A stretch of 64,000 nucleotides of DNA from Paludibacterium purpuratum. GTDB lineage: Bacteria; Pseudomonadota; Gammaproteobacteria; Burkholderiales; Chromobacteriaceae. The notes under the pieces were generated by a model. The model was not told the origin of the DNA and did no database searches. It was given only the letters and a program-made list of their open reading frames with translations. The DNA lies in assembly GCF_004363805.1 (NCBI RefSeq), contig NZ_SNZP01000016.1:1-64000 (forward strand), read 5' to 3'. The position numbers and the translations under genes are program-made. Positions 1 to 6,998 of the stretch are shown piece by piece. The first letter of the stretch is position 1. Each line of letters opens with the position of its first letter.

Positions 1-438
1 ACGCAGGGAGATCTGAGCAATCCGCTCAAACCAAATATCCACTTGGAGATTACCTCGGGGGAAGGTATTGCTGGCGTTACCAGCCCATCCTCCCTGTCCA
101 CCCAGCAAATTCAAGCTCTGTACGACACCATCGTCAAAACTATCCGCATCCGTCCAATCGGCGGACACGACAAAACTTCCGACGCCACGCCTGCCGCCCC
201 AAAGGCTCCGGATCGTCTGCCCTTGGGTAGCAAGGTGGCCAGTGGCCGGCCTTGCCCTGAAAGCGGTCTATGGCAATGCACGCATCCACAGGCCACGCCC
301 CGGCAGCAGTCGTTCACGATAGGCCAGACCCTGCCGTCGGTGCTGGTGCCGAACCAGCGTAGTCTTTGGCAAAAGCTGAAAGGCGCGCCGGAGGAACTGG
401 CCATCGATAGCGAGTGGGAGTTGGTGCAGCTTGGCTAG
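1..438 (+). CDS. Tli4-like T6SS immunity protein, C-terminal fragment (partial at left edge)
   Basis: The reading frame is open from the first base of the window to a TAG at 436-438, so this is the 3' end of a longer gene. A TTG at 43 is unlikely to be the start because the frame is open upstream of it. The fragment reads SSLSTQQIQALYDTIVKTIR near its start, which resembles the end of the Tli4 domain found in immunity proteins against type VI secreted lipases. A short tail with PCPESGLWQC and SLWQKLKG follows and may be an extra accessory domain. Such proteins sit in the periplasm and neutralise a cognate phospholipase effector, whose gene would lie to the left. The family call rests on remembered resemblance only. 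The alternative is an unrelated hypothetical protein. Confidence 0.5.
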   Translation, partial: TQGDLSNPLKPNIHLEITSGEGIAGVTSPSSLSTQQIQALYDTIVKTIRIRPIGGHDKTSDATPAAPKAPDRLPLGSKVASGRPCPESGLWQCTHPQATPRQQSFTIGQTLPSVLVPNQRSLWQKLKGAPEELAIDSEWELVQLG

Positions 439-456
439 ATCCTCCATGACGCGGTT

Positions 457-480
457 GGTGCGATGCTTCGCGAACGCACC
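457..480. repeat. dispersed palindrome, GGTGCG...CGCACC family, copy 1
   Basis: A 24-bp inverted repeat, GGTGCG and CGCACC flanking a TGCTTCGCGA core, lies 18 bases after the stop of the edge gene. The same arms and nearly the same core recur at 6837-6860, and a longer relative is at 44809-44842. It could act as a transcript 3'-end hairpin or be a small mobile repeat of REP type. Confidence 0.6.
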
Positions 481-651
481 CTTCTACCGTGCTGGATAGT
501 TTCAGCATTTTCTGACGGCTGCGCTTGGTTGTCAGTGGGTGTGAGGCTGGGTAATCTACCGGTGCGGCATTTGCCGCGAAGAGGCGCGGGCCCGGGGTGC
601 AACGAACACCACCGAACCCGCTGGCCAAACCAAACTTCTAGGGAGTTCAGA

Positions 652-909
652 ATGGTTGCCAACCATGTTAAAGCAGTCCCTGTCTTTTCACAAAATCCGG
701 ATTCCCGCCAGCAGCAACTCTTTTCCCTGATTTCCATGTTGTGCTTGCCGCGTCGCAGTCGTCCAAATTCCGACGAGTGCCGTTTGATCGTCGATAGTCG
801 CTTGCCGTGGGCATTCGAGCCGATCGACGGCAACACTTCATGGCTCTATCTGCCGCAAACCGCACAAGCGCGTCGGCTGGCGGGTTGCCTGGTGCTAACG
901 GCCGATTAA
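652..909 (+). CDS. small hypothetical protein (85 aa)
   Basis: An 85-residue ORF begins at an ATG preceded by AGGGAG at about nine bases, a credible ribosome-binding site, and ends at TAA 907-909. The product has no signal peptide or membrane helix that I can see. Its C-terminal part contains LPWAFEPIDGNTSWLYLP. I recognise no family. The upstream gap (439-651) holds only the palindrome at 457-480. The gene converges on the Nramp transporter gene. It may be real because of the ribosome-binding site and the lack of a competing ORF, but a chance ORF is possible. Confidence 0.35.
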   Translation: MVANHVKAVPVFSQNPDSRQQQLFSLISMLCLPRRSRPNSDECRLIVDSRLPWAFEPIDGNTSWLYLPQTAQARRLAGCLVLTAD

Positions 910-925
910 CGGCCTTTTCGGAGGC

Positions 926-942
926 GGAGGGCACAGCCCTCC
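926..942 (-). terminator. possible terminator hairpin of the Nramp gene
   Basis: GGAGGGC and GCCCTCC pair around a three-base loop just downstream of the minus-strand transporter gene. There is no clear U-run after it, so termination is uncertain. Confidence 0.3.
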
Positions 943-973
943 GACCGGAAGTGATGCGGCACTGCCCCCTTTA

Positions 974-2590
974 CTAGAACGAGATCGCCACCTTGTAAAT
1001 CACCATGGCGATCGCCACCAACATGTAACCGCGCAAGACCGCCATCCACAGCTTGCTGCGACCGGTCAGCAGCATCGGCTTGAGGTCGGCCAGTGCCGGC
1101 ATGCGCCAGTTGTACAGCGTTTCCATATCCGGCTTGACCGTCACCGCGTCGCGCCCACCCATGAACTGCTGCACGATCACCGTCAGCACACAGGCGACGC
1201 CGCCGCCGATCAAGATGGCCAAGATGATGCTTTCCGAAATATTCGGGAACAACACCGCGGCGGTCAGAATGACCGACATCATCACCAGAACCGACACGAT
1301 CAAGGCGGTAAAAATATTGGTCAGGCGCGAGTTGACCCAGGGGCCAAGCACGTCGCGGTCATTGCACAGCAGCAACAGAAAAACCGTTGCGCTCGGCAAC
1401 AATACCCCGGCCAAAGTCTGTACCGCATTGACCAGCAAACCCAGCGGCACCCCTGGCATCAGCACCAGCGCGGCGGCGAAAACGATCAGTCCGCAGTACA
1501 TGGCATAGAATCCCAGGGCATCGGTCGGCTTGCGATGCAGCGAATGCTTGAGGCTCAACACATCGCCCAAGGCATAGGCGGTCGACAGCGACACGGCCAT
1601 GGCGCCGATGATCGACGCGTCGATCAACGCGATGGCAAACAGCACGCCAGGTAGTCGGCCATAGTACTTGCCCAGCCCATGCGCGACCGCGCCGGCATCC
1701 ATGAAGTTGCCGAACTCCGGACGTCCCGCGAACACTTGCGAGGTAAAGGCGATCATCGCCACGGCGCCGACGATCACCAGCACGATGCCGAGCCACAAAT
1801 CGGCGCGTTCGTAACGAATGAAGCGCGGGGTGATGCGCTTATCGATGATATAGCTCTGCTGGAAGAACAGCTGCCAGGGCGCCACGGTGGTACCGACGAT
1901 GGCGATGATCAGCAGCATCACATCCGCCAGCTTGCCGCCCGCCGGCATGCCGGGCACCAGGAAGTCGTGCGCCACTTGGCCGACCGGTGGATGAATCATC
2001 ACCAGGATAGGTACCAGGAGCAGACTGCCGGCCACCAGGATCAGCGAGAAACGCTCGAAGCGGCGGAAGTCGCCGGTGGCCGCCGAAAGCATGATCAACA
2101 GTGCCGCCAGTACCACCCCCATGATCTTGGAAACACCCAGGTATTCCATACCCAGACTGATACCGATGAACTCGGTCACGATGGTCAGCGCGTTGAGCAG
2201 GAACAGATCGATGGCGCTGAATGCTCCCCAGAATTTGCCAAAGCGCTCCAGAATCAGCCGCGCATGGCCGACACGGGTCACCGCGCCCAGGCGCAGCACC
2301 ATTTCCTGATTGACGTAGATGACGGGAATCAACAAGGCCAGCGTCCACAACAGCGAGGTGCCGTAATTCTGGCCGGCCTGGGTATAGGTGCTGAAGGCAC
2401 CGGCATCGTTGTCGCCGACCATGACGATCAGCCCTGGTCCAAGAATGGCCAGCAGGGTTTTCAGTTTGGCCAGCCAACCATTGCGCGGTGCGGTGTCGTC
2501 GTGGCGGATAGTGCCCAGCGCACCGCGGATGTCGCCCAGGTGGGCGGCGTCCAGTACGGCGGCATTGGCGTCGTTCTTGCTCATGTCCAT
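974..2590 (-). CDS. Nramp-family divalent metal transporter with non-canonical motifs
   Basis: This is a 538-residue polytopic membrane protein of the Nramp (SLC11) superfamily, which imports divalent metals with protons. LGPGL opens transmembrane segment 1 near residue 50. The metal-site motif there, DPGN in classical MntH, is GDNDAG (59-64). The TM6 equivalent is GTTVAPWQLFFQQ (about 233-245) instead of the AxxMPH of Mn/Fe importers. This matches a divergent clade of uncertain substrate, possibly magnesium or another ion, so I do not call it mntH. I start at the ATG at 2590 because AGGGAG lies six bases upstream. A GTG-type start farther up would add 12 residues, and an ATG at 2584 is also possible. 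The long leader contains strong hairpins. Confidence 0.85.
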   Translation of the reverse strand: MDMSKNDANAAVLDAAHLGDIRGALGTIRHDDTAPRNGWLAKLKTLLAILGPGLIVMVGDNDAGAFSTYTQAGQNYGTSLLWTLALLIPVIYVNQEMVLRLGAVTRVGHARLILERFGKFWGAFSAIDLFLLNALTIVTEFIGISLGMEYLGVSKIMGVVLAALLIMLSAATGDFRRFERFSLILVAGSLLLVPILVMIHPPVGQVAHDFLVPGMPAGGKLADVMLLIIAIVGTTVAPWQLFFQQSYIIDKRITPRFIRYERADLWLGIVLVIVGAVAMIAFTSQVFAGRPEFGNFMDAGAVAHGLGKYYGRLPGVLFAIALIDASIIGAMAVSLSTAYALGDVLSLKHSLHRKPTDALGFYAMYCGLIVFAAALVLMPGVPLGLLVNAVQTLAGVLLPSATVFLLLLCNDRDVLGPWVNSRLTNIFTALIVSVLVMMSVILTAAVLFPNISESIILAILIGGGVACVLTVIVQQFMGGRDAVTVKPDMETLYNWRMPALADLKPMLLTGRSKLWMAVLRGYMLVAIAMVIYKVAISF

Positions 2591-2646
2591 GATTTTCTCC
2601 CTAACCGCGACGACGACGGGGCCCATGATGGAAAACGGCCGAACAA

Positions 2647-2696
2647 GCTTCCGTTCGCCACTCTAGGCCTAACGGCCCTAAGCGGCGAATGGAAGC
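2647..2696 (-). promoter_or_regulatory. large leader hairpin upstream of the Nramp gene
   Basis: A 50-base nested inverted repeat lies 57 bases before the transporter start on the same strand. The outer arms are GCTTCC-N-TTCGCC and GGCGAA-N-GGAAGC. The inner arms are TAGGGCC and GGCCTA around GTTA. Farther upstream CAGACG...CGTCTG can also pair (about 2745-2762). Leaders of metal-transporter genes often carry metal-sensing RNA, but I do not find the conserved bases of the manganese (yybP-ykoY) or M-box riboswitches. This could be an uncharacterised regulator or simply a hairpin. Confidence 0.45.
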
Positions 2697-3154
2697 CCGG
2701 CGACCCATCATCGATCCACGGCCGACGCACGGCCTCATCGGGCAGACGACATGCGTCTGTCCAGACGGATTGATAACAGCGATCCGAAACTTGGACACTC
2801 CGAACGGTGCATCGGCCATGGCGACGGCAAGCAATCAGCTTTGGCCGAACGCCGAGGCGAATACCCGATTCGGAGGGTTTTCTAGTAGAGCGTGCTAGGG
2901 ATGATGCAGCCGGTCATTCGAACCGGTACTCGAAGCGCGCTAACCCGTTGCGGCGAGTCAGCGGCGGGGAAAAAGACCCGTGTGTGCTTAACTCGCCAGT
3001 ACTTCGCTGGCCCAAGCCAGCATGCAACTCTGGGAACTACTGCCCACGTCGGAGCCCTTATGTCATTGATAACAGCCGGATTATAGCCATTGATAAACTG
3101 TTTGAGAAGCCCGGCGACTGACCGTGCCAGCAATTTGTTCGGATAAATCCCAAT
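2697..3154. other. intergenic region without a recognisable gene
   Basis: This part of the 671-bp gap between the divergent Nramp and PliI genes has short ORFs on both strands. None has a ribosome-binding site or a family resemblance. It presumably holds the transporter promoter. Confidence 0.5.
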
Positions 3155-3217
3155 GTGCATTGCCTTCGGCGAATGCACGCTACCTACTCAGGTAGCATGC
3201 GTTCGCGCAGCGACGCA
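3155..3217. repeat. cluster of three tandem hairpins upstream of the PliI gene
   Basis: Three adjacent inverted repeats can be read: GTGCATT...GAATGCAC (3155-3178), GCTACCT-ACTC-AGGTAGC (3179-3196) and the imperfect TGCGTTCGC...GCGACGCA (3198-3217). The outer two share the TTCG/CGAA core and the GTGC arms of the dispersed palindrome family. Confidence 0.55.
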
Positions 3218-3261
3218 CGACTTTACTATATTGCCTTTCATAACCACCCAGGGAGACTCCG

Positions 3262-3726
3262 ATGAGCTGGCGCCTACTATTGCTGTTGTTTTTGATCCCG
3301 ACTCGATTGTTGGCCGACGAGATGGATAGCCGGCTAGTGAAACTGCGCCTGGACTCGGGCCAGACGCTGGTGGTGGCGGAAGGGGAGGGCGAGGCACGCT
3401 CGCTGGGCAGTTACAGCATCCGGCTCTACGCCAAGGCTGACGACCCGAGCTTTGCCTTGGATCATTTCCAACAAGGCCTCATCAGGCCGCGCGACGGCTC
3501 GGTCACCGCCGTGCGCCAAATTCAACTCAAGCCGCAAGGCAAGCCGTTCGTGATGGTGGTGATGCAAAGCGCCGGGTCGGGCAGTTATTTGTCGGCCGAC
3601 GCCTACACGCAACCGAAACCCGGCCACCTGGCGCTCTGGCGCTGTGTGCGCGCCCTACCGCCCACGGCCGACTTACGCGCGGCGCTGATGGCGGCAAAGG
3701 GCGCTGCGAAATCCTGTACGCCGTAA
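3262..3726 (+). CDS. pliI: PliI-family periplasmic lysozyme inhibitor
   Basis: The 154-residue protein begins with a Sec signal peptide (MSWRLLLLLFLIP, with cleavage likely near LLADE at 18-20). The mature part carries the PliI pattern: VVAEGEGEARSLGSYSIRLY, then GLIRPRDGSV, then SAGSGSYLSADAY. The last segment is the loop inserted into the lysozyme active site in characterised PliI proteins. The product would sit in the periplasm and block invertebrate-type (I-type) lysozyme, protecting cells in contact with animals or their gut. AGGGAG precedes the ATG. The gene appears monocistronic and converges on the ABC importer genes. The family assignment is confident; the target specificity is inferred. 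Confidence 0.8.
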   Translation: MSWRLLLLLFLIPTRLLADEMDSRLVKLRLDSGQTLVVAEGEGEARSLGSYSIRLYAKADDPSFALDHFQQGLIRPRDGSVTAVRQIQLKPQGKPFVMVVMQSAGSGSYLSADAYTQPKPGHLALWRCVRALPPTADLRAALMAAKGAAKSCTP

Positions 3727-3733
3727 CGGACGA

Positions 3734-5029
3734 TCAGGCCTCGTCTTCCAGGCCGAACATCTCCGCCTGGTCGTCGTAGGAGAAGATCTCGCCGTAACGG
3801 CCCCAGTTGATCACCGAGTCGAGCGTCTCCTCGGCGGCCTCGTCGCTCAGGTAATCTTCCAGTTCCTGCTTGAAGCGGTCGCGCGGCGCGCGCTGCTTCG
3901 GCCGCTCGTTCAGCACCTGTTTGATGTGCGACGCCAGCGGTACACCGCGCAGCAGGCAGTCGGCAAACAGCTGCTTGCGCTCCTGTGTGCCGAAGTCGGA
4001 GTACTGCCGGCCGTAGTAGGTCAGGGTGATGTCGCCTTCGGACATCTCGGCGAAACCCAGGTGCTGCAGCAGTTCGGCCACCGGGAACAGGTCGTCGACC
4101 TCCATATGCAGTTGCTGGGCGATTTCCGGCATGTCGGCCCGACCGTTGTATGGCGCGGCGGCCACGGTCTCGATCAGACCGGCGATCAGGTTGGTCGAGA
4201 CCTGCGGCAGCCAGCTCTTGAGCTCCAGCCCCACCTTGCGCTGTGCGTCCGCTTGCGGCCGGCGCGTCATCTTGGCGTAGATATCGTCGACGAACTGGCG
4301 GAATGCCGGGTCGAGACGATTGCGCGGATGGGCGAACGGCACGGTGACTTCGGAAATCACCCGGCCCGGATTGGACGACAACAGCAGGATGCGGTCGCAC
4401 ATGAAGACCGCTTCTTCAATATTGTGCGTGACGATCAAGATCGACTTGATCGGCAGGCCGCCCTCGTTCCACAGATCGAGCAGGTCGGTACGCAAGGTTT
4501 CGGCGGTCAGCACGTCCAGCGCCGAGAACGGCTCGTCCATCAGCATCAGGGTCGGATTGACCACCAGTGCGCGGGCGAATCCGACGCGCTGGCGCATGCC
4601 GCCGGACAACTCGCGCGGATAGGCGCTTTCGAAACCGTCCAGACCGATCAGGTCGATCGCCTTGAGCGCGCGTTCGCGGCGCGCTTGCGCCGGCACGCCG
4701 AGCGCTTCCAGGCCGGCTTCGACGTTCTCCAGCACCGTCAACCACGGGAACAGGGCGAAGGTCTGGAACACCATGGCCACACCTTCGACCGGGCCGTCGA
4801 CCGGCCGGCCGCAATAATTGACCTCGCCGTCGGTGGCCGGAATCAGGCCGGCGATAATGCGCAGCAGCGTCGATTTGCCCGAGCCGGAACGGCCGAGCAG
4901 GCCGACGATTTCGCCTTCCTTGAGCGTCAAATTGACACCGTCGAGTACCTTGAGCTCGCCTTGCGCCTTTTCAAAGCCGCAGCAGACATCGCGCGCGTCG
5001 AGAATGGTCGAATTAGCAATGTTTTCCAT
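3734..5029 (-). CDS. ABC transporter ATPase with C-terminal AAA-associated domain
   Basis: This 431-residue protein energises an importer of the nitrate/sulfonate/taurine group. The ATPase half has Walker A GRSGSGKS (46-53), the signature LSGGMRQ (141-147), Walker B LMLMDEP (161-167) and a switch His in IVTHN. From about residue 265 a second, all-helical 'AAA-associated' domain follows, typical of a subset of these ATPases. The ATG at 5029 is chosen. A GTG at 5056, three bases after the permease stop, would add nine residues and is a real alternative because neither site has a strong ribosome-binding sequence. It is cotranscribed with the double permease upstream. No periplasmic binding-protein gene is nearby, so the substrate is unknown. 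Confidence 0.85.
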   Translation of the reverse strand: MENIANSTILDARDVCCGFEKAQGELKVLDGVNLTLKEGEIVGLLGRSGSGKSTLLRIIAGLIPATDGEVNYCGRPVDGPVEGVAMVFQTFALFPWLTVLENVEAGLEALGVPAQARRERALKAIDLIGLDGFESAYPRELSGGMRQRVGFARALVVNPTLMLMDEPFSALDVLTAETLRTDLLDLWNEGGLPIKSILIVTHNIEEAVFMCDRILLLSSNPGRVISEVTVPFAHPRNRLDPAFRQFVDDIYAKMTRRPQADAQRKVGLELKSWLPQVSTNLIAGLIETVAAAPYNGRADMPEIAQQLHMEVDDLFPVAELLQHLGFAEMSEGDITLTYYGRQYSDFGTQERKQLFADCLLRGVPLASHIKQVLNERPKQRAPRDRFKQELEDYLSDEAAEETLDSVINWGRYGEIFSYDDQAEMFGLEDEA

Positions 5030-5059
5030 GAATCTCAATCTTTCTTCGTCAGCCACGGA

Positions 5060-6790
5060 TCAACGCAGATGGTTTTCGGCATAGGCATACATCGGCCGCC
5101 ACAGCAGACGGTTGAATAGCACCACGAATAACGACATGGTGGCGATGCCGAGAATGATGCGCGGAAAATCCCCGGCCGCGGTCGTTTCGGCAATATAGGC
5201 GCCAAGGCCATGCGCCTTGAGCTTGATATCGCCCCACTGCACCATTTCGGACACGATGCTGGCGTTCCAGGCGCCCCCCGAGGCCGTGATGGCGCCGGTA
5301 ACGTAGTAGGGGAAAATCCCGGGCAACATCACCTTGCGCCACCATTGCCAGCCGCGAATGCGGAAATTGGCCGCCGCTTCGCGAAAATCGTTGGGAAAGG
5401 CGGAAGCACCGGCAATGACGTTGAATAGGATGTACCACTGCGTGCCCAGTACGATCAGCGGCGACAACCAGATATCCGGGTTGGCGTGAAAATGCACGAT
5501 GCCGATCACGAAGACCGGGAACAGCAGGTTGGCCGGGAACGCCGCCAGGAACTGCGCCAACGGCTGGATCTTTTCGGCCAGTCTGGGGCGCAAACCGATC
5601 AATACGCCGAGCGGCACCCACACCAGCGAGGCAAGTGCGATGAGCAGCAGCACCCGCAGCAGGGTGACGAATGCCAGGGTCAGCACCTGCCAGACATCGT
5701 GCCAGCTCACGCCGGCGGCGACATAGCTGACCACCCGCCAGGCGAGCGAACAGGTTCCCAGAATGACCAGCACCGCCCACAATACATCGGCTAGCCGGCC
5801 CATGGCCGGTGTCGCCGGCTTGCCGGACGCGGGTAGCGGCAGCTTAAGCGGCATGCGCGCCAAGGTTCGCAGCAAAGTGCCCAGCGGCTGGAACATTTTT
5901 TGGATCAGCCGTGTGCGGCGGATCAGATCCAGCAACCAGGATTCGGGCTCGTTCTGCGAACTGGTGTCCTCCATGCGGAACTTGTCGGCCCAGGCAACCA
6001 GCGGACGGAACAGAAACTGGTCGTAGGCCAGGATCACCAGCGTCATGGTAAGAATTACCCAGCCCACCGCGCCGAGGTTGCGCTCGGCGATCGCCTGCGC
6101 CAGATAGGAACCGATGCCTGGCAGGGTAACCGTGTTGTTGCCCACCGTAATCGCTTCCGAGGCCACGACGAAGAACCAGCCGCCGGACATGCTCATCATC
6201 ATGTTCCAGATCAGGCCGGGCATGGAGAAGGGCACCTCGAGCTTCCAGAAACGCTGCCAGCCGGTGAGCTGGAACCCGCGCGACACCTCGATCAGATCGC
6301 GCGGCACCGTGCGCATCGACTGATAGAAGCTGAAGGTCATGTTCCAGGCTTGGCTGGTGAAAATGGCGAAGATCGCGGCGAACTCGGCGCCGAGCACCCG
6401 ACCCGGGAACAGCGCGATGAAGAAGGTGACGGTAAACGAGATATAGCCCAGCACCGGCACCGACTGCAGGATGTCCAGGATCGGCACCAGCACTTTCTCG
6501 GCGCGCCGGCTCTTGGCGGCCAAGGTGCCATAGACCAGGGTGAACACCAGCGAGGCGAACATGGCGGCCAGCATGCGCAGGATCGTGCGTAGCGCATACT
6601 CCGGAAGACTTGCGGGATCGAGCGAGATCACCTGGGTCTTGAGCGTCGATAACGGCGCCATGGTCTGGTGAAACCCGGTGCTGCCGAGCACGATCACGCA
6701 CAGAATCAGCGGAAAGGCGACAAAGTCCCAGCGATTGGGCAGCAGCCGCCGCGCGGAGGCATTGAAGAGGGGAGGCAGGATCATGCGCAT
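5060..6790 (-). CDS. ABC transporter permease, two fused membrane domains
   Basis: A 576-residue inner-membrane protein in which two binding-protein-dependent permease domains are fused head to tail, so one chain can form the whole channel. Each half has an EAA-type loop that docks on the ATPase: EVSRGFQLTGWQRFWKLEVP in the first and EAAANFRIRGWQWWRKVMLP in the second. A charged linker separates the halves near residues 270-320. AAGGGAG lies seven bases before the ATG at 6790. The gene is followed directly by its ATPase. Family members move nitrate, sulfonates, taurine or thiamine precursors. Nothing in this window specifies which. Confidence 0.85.
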   Translation of the reverse strand: MRMILPPLFNASARRLLPNRWDFVAFPLILCVIVLGSTGFHQTMAPLSTLKTQVISLDPASLPEYALRTILRMLAAMFASLVFTLVYGTLAAKSRRAEKVLVPILDILQSVPVLGYISFTVTFFIALFPGRVLGAEFAAIFAIFTSQAWNMTFSFYQSMRTVPRDLIEVSRGFQLTGWQRFWKLEVPFSMPGLIWNMMMSMSGGWFFVVASEAITVGNNTVTLPGIGSYLAQAIAERNLGAVGWVILTMTLVILAYDQFLFRPLVAWADKFRMEDTSSQNEPESWLLDLIRRTRLIQKMFQPLGTLLRTLARMPLKLPLPASGKPATPAMGRLADVLWAVLVILGTCSLAWRVVSYVAAGVSWHDVWQVLTLAFVTLLRVLLLIALASLVWVPLGVLIGLRPRLAEKIQPLAQFLAAFPANLLFPVFVIGIVHFHANPDIWLSPLIVLGTQWYILFNVIAGASAFPNDFREAAANFRIRGWQWWRKVMLPGIFPYYVTGAITASGGAWNASIVSEMVQWGDIKLKAHGLGAYIAETTAAGDFPRIILGIATMSLFVVLFNRLLWRPMYAYAENHLR

Positions 6791-6836
6791 CGACCGGCTC
6801 CCTTCGTGTTGTTATTCATAGTCGCCTTTTGTTGAT

Positions 6837-6860
6837 GGTGCGTTGCTCCGCGAACGCACC
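6837..6860. repeat. dispersed palindrome, GGTGCG...CGCACC family, copy 2
   Basis: GGTGCG and CGCACC flank TTGCTCCGCGAA. The arms are identical and the core near-identical to the copy at 457-480. A partial third arm, GTGCGTTCGCCG, follows at about 6876-6887. It lies in the gap between the ABC permease start and the OprM-type gene end. Confidence 0.6.
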
Positions 6861-6998
6861 CTGCGTGTTAGTAGCGTGCGTTCGCCGCCGGCCGATAGTC
6901 TAGCTTGCTTTGATGACATTTCGGCGCTTTTACATGAAAACGGGCCAGCTCGCGCCGACCCGTTATTTTCGCCGATCTACGTGACGCAGGGAACCCCG

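Noticed and set aside
1679-2773. Long plus-strand ORF antisense to the Nramp gene
   Set aside because: Composition is His/Asp/Gln-rich, as expected for the reverse strand of a GC-rich membrane-protein gene; no family match and no ribosome-binding site.
2910-2926. T-arm-like hairpin (CCGGT...ACCGG with a TTCGAA loop) suggesting a tRNA gene
   Set aside because: The loop size and the missing acceptor, D and anticodon arms on either strand rule out a tRNA; it is just an inverted repeat.
3926-5119. Long plus-strand ORF antisense to the ABC ATPase
   Set aside because: It mirrors the ATPase codons (third-position GC bias) and has no recognisable domain.
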